A stretch of DNA of 64,000 nt from Actinomycetota bacterium (GTDB lineage: Bacteria > Actinomycetota > Acidimicrobiia > IMCC26256 > PALSA-555): the NCBI GenBank assembly GCA_016870355.1, contig VGBR01000007.1:1-64000 (forward strand), given 5' to 3'. Position 1 is the stretch's first letter. Each line of letters begins with the position of its first letter. The translations under genes were made by a program, and so were the position numbers. Positions 33,605-41,412 of the stretch are shown piece by piece. Below the pieces are notes generated by a model. That model saw only the letters and a program-made list of their open reading frames with translations, was not told where the DNA came from and did not search any database.

Positions 33605-34102
33605 ATGGACGTCTCACACTTCAACCACTCCGATTCGATCACCATCGACCGCTCACCTGATGACGTGTACGCCATCGTCAGCGACGTGAGTCGCATGGGC
33701 GAGCTCAGCCCGGTCGCCACCGGCGGGGCTTGGGACGACCCGGCGACCGCCGGCACCGAGGGCGCGACCTTCAAGGGTGAGAACGCGATCGGTGACTTCA
33801 CGTGGACGACGCACTGCTGTGTGGTCGCTGCCGACCCGGGCAAGGAGTTCGCGTTCATCAACCGGGGTCAAGAGGGCAACCTCGACCTCGTGCGCTGGGG
33901 CTACACCTTCGAGCCCGAAGGCGACGGCACCAAGGTCACCGAGTCGTGGCAGGTGCTGTCCGACTACCCGGTGATGGTGCGCGACGGCGACGAGTCGATG
34001 GAGGTCGCGGCCATCGAAGCGCGCATCGAGGGCATGGCCCAGATGGCCCGCGACGGGATCCCCCAGACCCTCGCCAACCTCAAGCGCGTCGCCGAAGCCT
34101 GA
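33605..34102 (+). CDS. SRPBCC-family (START-like) protein
   Basis: 165-residue helix-grip protein of the polyketide cyclase/dehydrase group, a hydrophobic-ligand binder. Seen: ITIDRSPDDVYAIVSDVSRM at the N-terminus, GGAWDDPATAG, and the long C-terminal helix IEARIEGMAQMARDGIPQTL. Starts at 33593, 33596 and 33605 are all in frame; 33605 is preferred on homology grounds. Divergent from the preceding gene by under 50 bp. Role unknown. Confidence 0.85.
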   Translation: MDVSHFNHSDSITIDRSPDDVYAIVSDVSRMGELSPVATGGAWDDPATAGTEGATFKGENAIGDFTWTTHCCVVAADPGKEFAFINRGQEGNLDLVRWGYTFEPEGDGTKVTESWQVLSDYPVMVRDGDESMEVAAIEARIEGMAQMARDGIPQTLANLKRVAEA

Positions 34103-34111
34103 CCCCCGGGG

Positions 34112-34156
34112 TTTCGGCACGCTGAACAACACAGAGCTGGGTTCAGCGTGCCGAGA
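34112..34156. terminator. Bidirectional hairpin, repeated element copy 2
   Basis: Arms 34112-34127 and 34141-34156 with a 13-nt loop, stem core TCGGCACGCTGAAC identical to that at 12817-12863. Between convergent genes. The loop sequence is unrelated to copy 1. Confidence 0.8.
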
Positions 34157-34190
34157 AACCTGGCAGAACGGCAAGCCCCAACTAGGCAGA

Positions 34191-34697
34191 TCAGGCCGTC
34201 GTGAGGGCTCGGCCGAGGAAGACCATCGGGAACGGGTAGTCGTCGTAGGGCTCGATCTCCTCGAACCCGAGGGATCGATAGAGGTGGATGGCGCCGGTGC
34301 GCGACGGCACCACGTCGAGGACGATCCGCTCGTACCCCAGCCCGGCAGCGCGCTCGAGGCAGGCCTCCATCAGTGCCTTCGCGACGCCGGCGCGGCGGAA
34401 CTGGTGGCGTACCCACAGGCGCCGCACCTCGACGGCGCGTTCGTCCACGCGGGCGAGCCCGACCGACCCGGCCGCGTCGTTGCCGATCCACGCCACCACC
34501 AGCGCGCCATCCGGCGCGACATAGGGGCCGGGGAGCCGTGCGATGTCGAGTCGCATGAGCTCGAGCACACCCGGTGATTGCTCAGGGTTCGGCAGCCCGG
34601 TCTCCGCGATCGTGCCCTCGAGGTACTCAGTGAACAGCTCGCGCGCGAGCGCGAGGTCGGTGCACTCCGCGACGACGACGGATTCTTCTTGGCTCAC
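34191..34697 (-). CDS. GNAT-family N-acetyltransferase
   Basis: 168-residue acetyl-CoA-dependent acyltransferase. Seen: acetyl-CoA-binding RRLWVRHQFRRAGVAKAL, VLDVVPSRTGAIHLYRSLGF and the final strand with PMVFLGRAL. GTG 34697, 6 bp after the amidohydrolase stop, so probably in that operon. Substrate unknown. Confidence 0.88.
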   Translation of the reverse strand: MSQEESVVVAECTDLALARELFTEYLEGTIAETGLPNPEQSPGVLELMRLDIARLPGPYVAPDGALVVAWIGNDAAGSVGLARVDERAVEVRRLWVRHQFRRAGVAKALMEACLERAAGLGYERIVLDVVPSRTGAIHLYRSLGFEEIEPYDDYPFPMVFLGRALTTA

Positions 34698-34703
34698 GCC
34701 TCG

Positions 34704-35864
34704 CTACGCCGGCGCGTGGATGCCGTACAGCTCGGCCGCGTTCGCCCAGAGGATCTTGTGCCGTTGCTCTGGCGTCGCGTGCGCGAGGGCGCGGTCGATC
34801 TGCTCGCGAACGTTGCCGTAGAGACACGTGGGATGGGGGTAATCCGTCTCGAAGAGGATTCGGTCGACCGGGATCTCATCGAGCAATCGTTTCGGTGCGA
34901 CGGTCTCGAACCAGAAGCAGGCGTACACCTGACGCGCGAAGTACTCCGACGGCATCAGCTCCCATTCGCTCGTGCGATCCGGCCGTCCCTCGAGATAGGC
35001 GTAGTCGGCGGCTTCGAGCACGAAGGGCACCCACCCGATCCCGCTCTCGACCGACACGAACTTGAGATCCGGGAAGCGCGGCAGCACGCCACTCGTCAAG
35101 AGGTCGGCGACTTGAAGCCCGTTCTTCAAGAAGAGCTCGGTCGCGGTGTAGGCGTAGGTGGCCGCCGCGCCTTGTGCGGCGATCCGCTTCGGGGTGAACG
35201 ACGTGGACGGGTCGCCGCTGCCGATGTGGAAGTGGATGGCCATGCCGGCTTCTTGCGCCGCGCTCCAGATCGGATCCCAGTGCGGCTCACCGAGGAACGG
35301 AAGCCCGAACCGCTGCGGCTCGCCGGTGAACAGCACGCCGCGATGCCCGGTGCGCGCGCACCGCTCGATCTCCGCCACCGCCGCGTCGACGTCCCAGAAC
35401 GGCGTCGCCATGATCGTGATGAAGCGGCGCTCGTCGATCGACGCGAAGTCGCGCAGGAAGTCGTTGTACGCGCGCACGCACAGGAGCTTGAGCTCGTCGT
35501 CGTCGCTTTGGAGGAAGTGCTGGTTCCCGAAGCCGGCGACGTTGGGGTAGAGCACTTGTGCCCATACGCCGAGCTCGTCCATGTGGGCCAGGCGCGCCGT
35601 GGCGTCATGGGCCGCGGGCGGGCACTCCTCCATGGTGGCGGGGCCGCTGGGGAACGGTTGCGACCATCCGGCGGTTGCGGTCATGCCCACCACGCCCACG
35701 GTGCGCTTCCCGAACTGCCACACATCCCGACCCTGATCGTCACGGGTCATGCGGGGCACCTGGTCGACGTACTTGGCCGGCACCCGCGAGGTCCACAGAT
35801 CGGGTGGCTCGGTGAGATGCGTGTCGGCGTCGATGACCAGCTCGACGTCAGAAGCAATTGCCAT
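34704..35864 (-). CDS. Amidohydrolase-2 family metal-dependent hydrolase
   Basis: 386-residue TIM-barrel hydrolase of the ACMSD-like group. Seen: VIDADTHLTEPPD (DxH), PFWDVDAAVAEIERC, MAIHFHIGSGDP, VSVESGIGWVPFVLEAADY and LFETDYPHPTCLYG. ATG 35864 chosen; upstream in-frame start at 35969 would overlap the divergent fxsA. Second of four paralogs in the window. Aromatic or cyclic acid decarboxylase/hydrolase; substrate not inferable. Confidence 0.88.
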   Translation of the reverse strand: MAIASDVELVIDADTHLTEPPDLWTSRVPAKYVDQVPRMTRDDQGRDVWQFGKRTVGVVGMTATAGWSQPFPSGPATMEECPPAAHDATARLAHMDELGVWAQVLYPNVAGFGNQHFLQSDDDELKLLCVRAYNDFLRDFASIDERRFITIMATPFWDVDAAVAEIERCARTGHRGVLFTGEPQRFGLPFLGEPHWDPIWSAAQEAGMAIHFHIGSGDPSTSFTPKRIAAQGAAATYAYTATELFLKNGLQVADLLTSGVLPRFPDLKFVSVESGIGWVPFVLEAADYAYLEGRPDRTSEWELMPSEYFARQVYACFWFETVAPKRLLDEIPVDRILFETDYPHPTCLYGNVREQIDRALAHATPEQRHKILWANAAELYGIHAPA

Positions 35865-35910
35865 GCCGGGCAGGGTATCGAGATTGCCGCAGACGGGTAC
35901 TTTCGTCGTG

Positions 35911-36321
35911 ATGCCCATCCTCCTCTTGCTGTTCGTGGTGGTACCGCTCGTCGAGCTGTACGTGATCATCCAGGTGGGTCAGGAGATCGGCGCGCTGTGG
36001 ACGATCGTGCTCTTGCTGGCGATCTCGGTCGTCGGGGCCTGGCTCGCCAAACGAGAGGGCCTCGGTGTGTTCCGACGCATCAAGGCGCAAGTGGACGCGG
36101 GCAAGGTGCCCGGCGCCGAGCTCGTTGACGCTTTCCTCATCCTCCTCGCTGGCGCGCTGTTGCTCACGCCGGGTTTCGTCACCGACGTCTTTGGGATCGC
36201 GCTGCTGCTGCCACCGACGCGCGCGCTAGTCCGCCGAGTGGTGCGGGGGCACTTCAAGGGTCGGGTCGATCGCGTGCGCCGATGGACTGGGCGCGGACCG
36301 TCCCCTGAGATCGACGTCTGA
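35911..36321 (+). CDS. fxsA: FxsA-family membrane protein
   Basis: 136-residue membrane protein: first helix PILLLLFVVVPLVELYVII, then IVLLLAISVVGAWLAKREGL and the conserved LLLTPGFVTDVFGIALLLPP. FxsA-type proteins are small inner-membrane proteins named for relieving phage exclusion of T7 in E. coli; the actinobacterial role is unknown. C-terminus is basic. Divergent from the amidohydrolase by 46 bp. Confidence 0.88.
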   Translation: MPILLLLFVVVPLVELYVIIQVGQEIGALWTIVLLLAISVVGAWLAKREGLGVFRRIKAQVDAGKVPGAELVDAFLILLAGALLLTPGFVTDVFGIALLLPPTRALVRRVVRGHFKGRVDRVRRWTGRGPSPEIDV

Positions 36322-36364
36322 CGACGCGGCCCATGCAGCCGGTCCAATGTGTTGCGCGCATCGG

Positions 36365-36411
36365 GTCCCCAGCGCTGCTAGGGCTCAGATCCTCGCGGTC
36401 ACGCTGGGGAC
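36365..36411. terminator. Inverted repeat after fxsA
   Basis: GTCCCCAGCG (36365-36374) and CGCTGGGGAC (36402-36411) pair perfectly over 10 bp with a 27-nt loop, 44 bp after the fxsA stop. No T run; could be a weak terminator or a regulatory hairpin. Confidence 0.45.
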
Positions 36412-36462
36412 GGTCGACCACTGGATCAGCACGAGAGGGTCGGGGTCGGATACCCCTGACGG

Positions 36463-36488
36463 TTGACCGCGCGCGTCACTTGTACCGT
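36463..36488 (+). promoter_or_regulatory. Likely promoter of the LigD-type polymerase gene (leaderless)
   Basis: TTGACC at 36463-36468 and TACCGT at 36483-36488, the latter ending 6 nt before the GTG start. Spacing of 14 bp is short, but the position fits a leaderless transcript. Confidence 0.45.
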
Positions 36489-36494
36489 TGCTGC

Positions 36495-37505
36495 GTGGCC
36501 GACGGCGAGATCACGCTCGAAGTCGGTGGGCGCGAGGTGACCGTCTCGCATCCCGAGAAGGTCTTCTTCTCCGAGCACGGTGAGACCAAGCGCGACCTCG
36601 TCGACCACTACCTGCGCTTCGCGGAGCCGGTGATGCGCACGATGGGCGGACGCCCGACCATGCTCCAGCGCTTCCCTGACGGCGCCGACGGTCCGTCCTT
36701 CTACCAGAAGCGTGTTCCGAAGTCGGCGCCCGAATGGCTCGAGACCACGATCGTGAGCACACCGAACGGGACGACGTCACGAGCACTCGTGGTTGCCGAC
36801 CTCGCGCACGTGGTCTGGGCCGTGAACATGGGCTGCCTCGGGTTCCATCCATGGCCGTACCTCGCTGCTGACGCCGAGCACACCGACGAGCTCCGCCTCG
36901 ACCTCGATCCGCAACCGGGCACCGACTTCACGAACGTGCGCGCCGCAGCGGCAGCGCTGCGCGCTCTGCTCGATGAGCTCGGTGTCGTCGGCTACCCGAA
37001 GACCACCGGAAACCGTGGGTTGCACGTGTGCGTGCGACTCGAGCCGCGCTGGGACTCGTACCAGGTGCGCAGTGCGGCGGTCGCGATCGCCCGTGAGCTC
37101 GAGCGCCGCCACGGCGACCTCATCACCGCAGCATGGTGGAAGGAAGAACGAGGAGCGCGCGTGTTCCTCGACTTCAACCAGAACGCACCACACAAGACGG
37201 TCTTTGGCGCATGGTCGGCGCGATCACGCTCAGGTGGCCAGGTGTCCACCCCTCTGCGCTGGGAGGACGTCGATCAGGTCCATCCCGATGACCTGACGAT
37301 CGCGACGCTCCCGGATCGGATCGCCGCGAGTGGCGACCCGTGGGAGGGAATGAACGACGCACCTCAGTCCCTCGAACCAATGCTCGAGATGCACGACCGT
37401 GACCGAGCCAACGGCCTGATGGATGCTCCCTGGCCGCCCGTCTACCCGAAGCAGCCGGACGAGCCGCCCCGGGTGGCGCCGAGCCGCGCGAAGAAAGAGG
37501 ACTGA
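36495..37505 (+). CDS. LigD-type DNA/RNA polymerase domain protein (PolDom)
   Basis: 336-residue stand-alone homolog of the polymerase domain of bacterial NHEJ ligase D (archaeo-eukaryotic primase fold). Seen: motif I LRLDLDPQPG (two catalytic Asp), motif II TTGNRGLHVCVRLEP, and motif III RVFLDFNQNAPHKT. The N-terminus has EVTVSHPEKVFFSE and FYQKRVPKSAPEW, typical of this family. No ligase, nuclease or Ku gene is nearby. It would fill gaps or add ribonucleotides at broken ends. Stop and next GTG are adjacent (TGAGTG). Confidence 0.9.
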   Translation: MADGEITLEVGGREVTVSHPEKVFFSEHGETKRDLVDHYLRFAEPVMRTMGGRPTMLQRFPDGADGPSFYQKRVPKSAPEWLETTIVSTPNGTTSRALVVADLAHVVWAVNMGCLGFHPWPYLAADAEHTDELRLDLDPQPGTDFTNVRAAAAALRALLDELGVVGYPKTTGNRGLHVCVRLEPRWDSYQVRSAAVAIARELERRHGDLITAAWWKEERGARVFLDFNQNAPHKTVFGAWSARSRSGGQVSTPLRWEDVDQVHPDDLTIATLPDRIAASGDPWEGMNDAPQSLEPMLEMHDRDRANGLMDAPWPPVYPKQPDEPPRVAPSRAKKED

Positions 37506-38540
37506 GTGCCGCCGCTGACCAACCTCGACGCGCGTGGCCCGCACCAACCCGTCGCCGGCACTCCGTCGCGCGTGCCGGGCTCGATCCGCCGTACGAGCAG
37601 CATCGACTCGACGAGACACCGGCCGCCCGGCGATGTCGAAGGTGATCCCTGGGGCCAGATGACGATGGACGCGCGCGGGCGCGATCTGCGCACCGGCCCC
37701 GACGGCACGGCCAGCGTGATGCGGACCGCGTCGGTCACGGCCGAGGTGAGCGGCGTGTTCCGGGAGCTCGAAGCCCTGCGCGCCAAGCCCGAACGAGCCG
37801 AGCTCCAGCAGCTGGTTGGCACGCCGGTCGGTCCCGGCTTCCGAGCGAAGGTCGACGCGCTCGTTCCCGACGAACGAGACGCGCACTCGCTGCTCTACCT
37901 GCTGCTCGACGATCTTCCAGGTGCCGGCCTCGTGTCCGGCTACTCCATGCTGCAAGCCGACGCAGTGCCCAAGGCGGAGCCCGGTACCGAGCGCCACGAC
38001 GAGTACCTCATCGCGCGATCCGATCTCTGCGCGGGTTGGGCGGCCGACGGATCGATGATGACGATGATCCGCGAGCACGGAAAGAACCCCACACCGCTCG
38101 GACCAGAAGCGCCCGCGATCTGGGCCAGCGACAACGTTGGGTGGCACGACATCGAGCCGCTCGCTCCGACCGCCATGCGCCGCATCCGCCGCATCGACGT
38201 GCTGCCGACGGAGGACGGGCAGGTGCACCCGGTCGACGTCTTCTTTCGCGACAGCTACGCAAACGCCGAAGGCGTCGAGACCGTCGTCCACGAGTACTCG
38301 GTGTCGGCATGCATCGATGCGACCGAACGAACGGTGGCGAGCATCAACGCAACCGCGAACGTGCTGCCATGGCAAGAGTGCCCCGGCGCGATCGCCAGCG
38401 CAGGCCGACTGGTCGGTCACGCGCTGGCCGACCTGCGCCCGTGGGTGCGCGAGACGTTCACGGGCACCACCACCTGCACCCACCTCAACGACGTGCTGCG
38501 CGGCCTCTCCGACGTCGGTGTCCTGCTCGACTCGCTCTGA
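37506..38540 (+). CDS. DUF2889-like protein
   Basis: 344-residue protein that I place in the DUF2889 group from its C-terminal CTHLNDVLRGLSDVG and the preceding WQECPGAIASAGRLVG. Function unknown; relatives are often near aromatic-degradation genes. The first 60 residues are Pro/Arg rich and probably disordered (GSIRRTSSIDSTRH). GTG directly follows the stop of the polymerase gene, so the two are coupled, which is an odd pairing. Confidence 0.7.
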   Translation: MPPLTNLDARGPHQPVAGTPSRVPGSIRRTSSIDSTRHRPPGDVEGDPWGQMTMDARGRDLRTGPDGTASVMRTASVTAEVSGVFRELEALRAKPERAELQQLVGTPVGPGFRAKVDALVPDERDAHSLLYLLLDDLPGAGLVSGYSMLQADAVPKAEPGTERHDEYLIARSDLCAGWAADGSMMTMIREHGKNPTPLGPEAPAIWASDNVGWHDIEPLAPTAMRRIRRIDVLPTEDGQVHPVDVFFRDSYANAEGVETVVHEYSVSACIDATERTVASINATANVLPWQECPGAIASAGRLVGHALADLRPWVRETFTGTTTCTHLNDVLRGLSDVGVLLDSL

Positions 38541-38610
38541 CCCTCGGAAGACGCCCGCCCGCGACCCCCCCTCACAACCGCTCCTCGTGCGCCCGCCCGC
38601 CCGCGATCCC

Positions 38611-38629
38611 GGGGCCGCTTCGCGGCCCC
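38611..38629. terminator. GC hairpin between convergent genes
   Basis: GGGGCCGC (38611-38618) and GCGGCCCC (38622-38629) with TTC in the loop. It separates the DUF2889 gene from the enoyl-CoA hydratase on the other strand. Confidence 0.65.
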
Positions 38630-38679
38630 GACCGCACGAGCAGCGGCACGGGAGCGTCCCGGGCTCGTGTTCCCGTCTT

Positions 38680-39453
38680 TCAGCGGCCGGAGAAGGTGGC
38701 CTTTCCTGGGCCGTGCTCGAGGAAGCTCTTGACTCCGGTGCGCGCGTCTTCGCTGGTGAAGACTTCGACGAACGCGGCGGCTTCGAGATCAAGGCCGCGG
38801 TCAAGAGGGCCGTCGAGTCCTTGGTCGATGACACGCTTGGCGAGCGCGAGTGCGACGGTGGGGCCCGCGGCGTAGGTGGCGGCTTGCTCGAGTGCGCGGT
38901 CTAGGAGCTCGGCCGCGGGGACGACGCGGTCGACGAGTCCGATGACCAGTGCTTCCTCTGCGCCGATCTGGCGTCCGCTCCAGACGATCTCCTTCGCGCG
39001 GGCGGGGCCTACGAGACGGGTGAGGCGTTGCGTGCCGCCGGCACCGGGGATCAGGCCGAGCAGGACTTCGGGTTGTCCGACGCGCGCGGTTTCGGCGGCG
39101 ATGCGCAGGTCGCAGGCGAGCGCGAGCTCGAGTCCGCCGCCGAGGGCGACTCCGTGGATGGCGGCGATGACGGGGCGGGGGATCGCCGCGACCGCGTCGA
39201 AGGCGGCGCGGAAGCCGTCTTCGATTGCGCGTGCCTCTTCTGGTCCGCCGAACTCGGAGATGTCGGCTCCCGCGGCGAAGGCCTTTCCTGCACCGGTGAC
39301 GACGACGGCGCGCACCGCGGCGTCGTCGGCGAGTGCACAGGCCGTGTCGGCCAGCTCTGCCAACAACGCTCGCGACAGCGCGTTCACCGGCGGACGATCG
39401 AGCTGCACGATCGCAACGCCGTCGGCTCGAGTCTCGGAAGTCACATGAGGCAT
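38680..39453 (-). CDS. Enoyl-CoA hydratase
   Basis: 257-residue crotonase with both signatures of a true hydratase: AFAAGADISEF, IHGVALGGGLELALACDLRI, and QPEVLLGLIPGAGGTQRL carrying the first active-site Glu, with a second acidic candidate in IGAEEALVIGLVD. It ends with an FLEHGPGKATFSGR tail common to beta-oxidation hydratases. Third positions strongly G/C. Likely part of fatty-acid or ring-cleavage CoA degradation. Confidence 0.92.
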   Translation of the reverse strand: MPHVTSETRADGVAIVQLDRPPVNALSRALLAELADTACALADDAAVRAVVVTGAGKAFAAGADISEFGGPEEARAIEDGFRAAFDAVAAIPRPVIAAIHGVALGGGLELALACDLRIAAETARVGQPEVLLGLIPGAGGTQRLTRLVGPARAKEIVWSGRQIGAEEALVIGLVDRVVPAAELLDRALEQAATYAAGPTVALALAKRVIDQGLDGPLDRGLDLEAAAFVEVFTSEDARTGVKSFLEHGPGKATFSGR

Positions 39454-39487
39454 GGGAGCCAGCCTGTCATGCGCCGCTACCGGGGGA

Positions 39488-40414
39488 CTACCGGAACGCG
39501 TCGCGAGGGCGCTGCACGAGCTCGACCGGAACGCCGTCGGGATCGCTGGTGAAGGTGATCCACATGTCTGGGACGGGAGTGCCGTCGAGCGCTACGAGCA
39601 TCGGCGGTCGGTCGAACTTCCAACCCTGGGCGACCATCGCGTCGTAGCTCGCGCGGGTGTCGTCCACGCCGAGCGCGAAGCGGTACCAACCGGCATGGTT
39701 CGGACGGTCGTAGTGCTGGCCGACGGCCACGGGTTCGCGCCACTCGGCGAGCACGAGCTCCAACGGTTCGTCGGGCAACTGCAGTCGTTGTGCCGTCACC
39801 TCGACCCGTCCGAGATGGCCGACCGTTGCCCCGTCGGTCACGGCCACCGGTCGGCCCACGAGCTCGAAACCCAGGCCGTGATACCACTCGATGGAGCGCG
39901 AAAGGTCGGTGCACGTGATCCGCAGGTGATGGACGCGGCTCTCGCTGTCGGTCAGCTCGGGCCGTTCGACGACATCGATCGCGAACCCTCGCGGGTCGAC
40001 GACGGTCGCGCTCGGCGCGTCGAAGATCGGTGAGTGCCCCTTCGTGACGACCGATGCGCCGTGGGCATCGAGGTTCACCAGCGTTCGGTCGAGCCCACCC
40101 ACTCCGAAGCCGACGGCTCGAAGGCCGACCTGGCTCGCGTCCGCGACCGGTGCACCTTCGAGCACGGGGTCGATCCAGCTCTGCACCTCGACCGCGGGGC
40201 TGACGCGTGGGCCGCGGGCGTCGTAGACGAACGCTGCGACGTTCTGCACGTCGTAGTCCATGCCGAGGATCGCACCGCTGGCCGGCTCGCCATTGGTGCG
40301 CATGGTCTCGCGCAACCCGAGTCCATCGACGAGGAGCGCTACCGGTGCTTCGACATCGGCGCAGCAGTAGCAGACGTGCAGGCAGCGGCGCGCAGGACGA
40401 GTGGCATCGGCCAT
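39488..40414 (-). CDS. Two-domain VOC protein (extradiol-dioxygenase-like)
   Basis: 308-residue protein with two vicinal-oxygen-chelate modules: residues about 10-145 (LHVCYCCADVEAPVALLVDG) and about 160-300 (VHHLRITCTDLSRSIEWYHG). His in VHHLRIT and HAGWYRFALGV and Glu in VPVELVQRP are at metal positions in the second module, so the second half may bind iron as in type I extradiol enzymes. ATG 40414 with GGAG 6 nt before it; the GTG at 40429 is less likely. Divergent from the 3-hydroxyacyl-CoA dehydrogenase. Confidence 0.8.
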   Translation of the reverse strand: MADATRPARRCLHVCYCCADVEAPVALLVDGLGLRETMRTNGEPASGAILGMDYDVQNVAAFVYDARGPRVSPAVEVQSWIDPVLEGAPVADASQVGLRAVGFGVGGLDRTLVNLDAHGASVVTKGHSPIFDAPSATVVDPRGFAIDVVERPELTDSESRVHHLRITCTDLSRSIEWYHGLGFELVGRPVAVTDGATVGHLGRVEVTAQRLQLPDEPLELVLAEWREPVAVGQHYDRPNHAGWYRFALGVDDTRASYDAMVAQGWKFDRPPMLVALDGTPVPDMWITFTSDPDGVPVELVQRPRDAFR

Positions 40415-40458
40415 GCTCTGCTCCGTCACTCGGCCAGCCTACGAAGGAGTCGGAGCGC

Positions 40459-41208
40459 ATGCTGGAGGTCAAAGACGTGAAGGTAGGGGTGATCGGTGCC
40501 GGCGTGATGGGTAGCGGCATCGCGCAGGTCACTGCTACCGCCGGGTATCCATCGGTGTGTTACGACCTCGATCCCGGCGCCGTCGCCCGTGCCCGCGAGC
40601 ACGTGACCACTGGTCGGTACGGATTCGATCGGGGGGTGGAGCGAGGCAAGCTCACCCGCGAACACGCCGACGCTGCGCTCGAGCTCCTGGAGCTGACGAC
40701 CGAATTCGATGCCGCGACGAGCGCCGACGTGATCATCGAAGCCGTTCCCGAGCGACTCGATCTGAAGATCAAGGTGTTCCGCGATCTCGATCGTGCCGCG
40801 CCACCGAACACGATCCTGGCTTCGAACACGTCGGGCTTCTCGATCGCCGCGATTGGCGCCGCCACCGACCGTCCGGACCATGTGATCGGTTGGCACTGGG
40901 CGTCACCCGCGCCCGTGATGCGGTTCGCGGAGATCGTGCGCACACGCGACACCTCCGAGGAGGCCATCGATCGAGTCACCGAGCTCGCGACCGCGTGCGG
41001 GAAGAACCCGGTGGTCGTGCGCGACCACGACACCGCGTGGGGGTTCGTGGCCAACCGCATCTACGCGGCGGTCATGGACGAAGCCAAGCGGGTGGTTGAC
41101 GACGGCGTGGCGACACCCGAGCAGGTCGACCAGCTGATGATCGACTGCTACGGCTGGCCGACCGGGCCACACACGATGATCCAAGGGGCCCTCTCCGGCT
41201 GGACGTGA
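40459..41208 (+). CDS. 3-hydroxyacyl-CoA dehydrogenase
   Basis: 249-residue NAD-dependent beta-oxidation dehydrogenase. Seen: GVIGAGVMGSGIAQV (dinucleotide-binding), CYDLDPGAV, ADVIIEAVPERLDLKIKVF and SNTSGFSI, then a C-terminal domain ending GWPTGPHTMIQGALSGWT. The usual catalytic His (in GxHFFNP) is seen as GWHWASPAPVMRFAEIV. AGGAG 10 nt before ATG. Somewhat shorter than the 280-residue standard. Confidence 0.9.
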   Translation: MLEVKDVKVGVIGAGVMGSGIAQVTATAGYPSVCYDLDPGAVARAREHVTTGRYGFDRGVERGKLTREHADAALELLELTTEFDAATSADVIIEAVPERLDLKIKVFRDLDRAAPPNTILASNTSGFSIAAIGAATDRPDHVIGWHWASPAPVMRFAEIVRTRDTSEEAIDRVTELATACGKNPVVVRDHDTAWGFVANRIYAAVMDEAKRVVDDGVATPEQVDQLMIDCYGWPTGPHTMIQGALSGWT

Positions 41209-41274
41209 CGGGGTGTGGGGGATGAGCCCCACCAGTCACGGGCATCACTCGGGGCACGCCTCCCACGGGCGTTG

Positions 41275-41320
41275 CCGGAAAATCGGACATTCCGGTAATT
41301 TCGGTCGGGGCCTCGACCGA
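41275..41320. repeat. Two adjacent stem-loops before the NlpC/P60 gene
   Basis: CCGGAA (41275-41280)/TTCCGG (41290-41295) and TCGGTCG (41301-41307)/CGACCGA (41314-41320). Either termination of the upstream gene or leader structure of the peptidoglycan hydrolase. The known c-di-AMP riboswitch consensus is not evident. Confidence 0.45.
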
Positions 41321-41412
41321 ATCGGGACCCCTCACTACAGTGTGCGGCCGTCCCTCCCGACGTACCTCTGTGACCGGTCGCGGGCGTGCTCGAGTGGGCG
41401 TCCCCCCTCCTC

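Noticed and set aside
41207-41412. c-di-AMP (ydaO) riboswitch before the NlpC/P60 gene
   Set aside because: Only two simple hairpins are seen; the conserved core sequences of that riboswitch are not recognisable.
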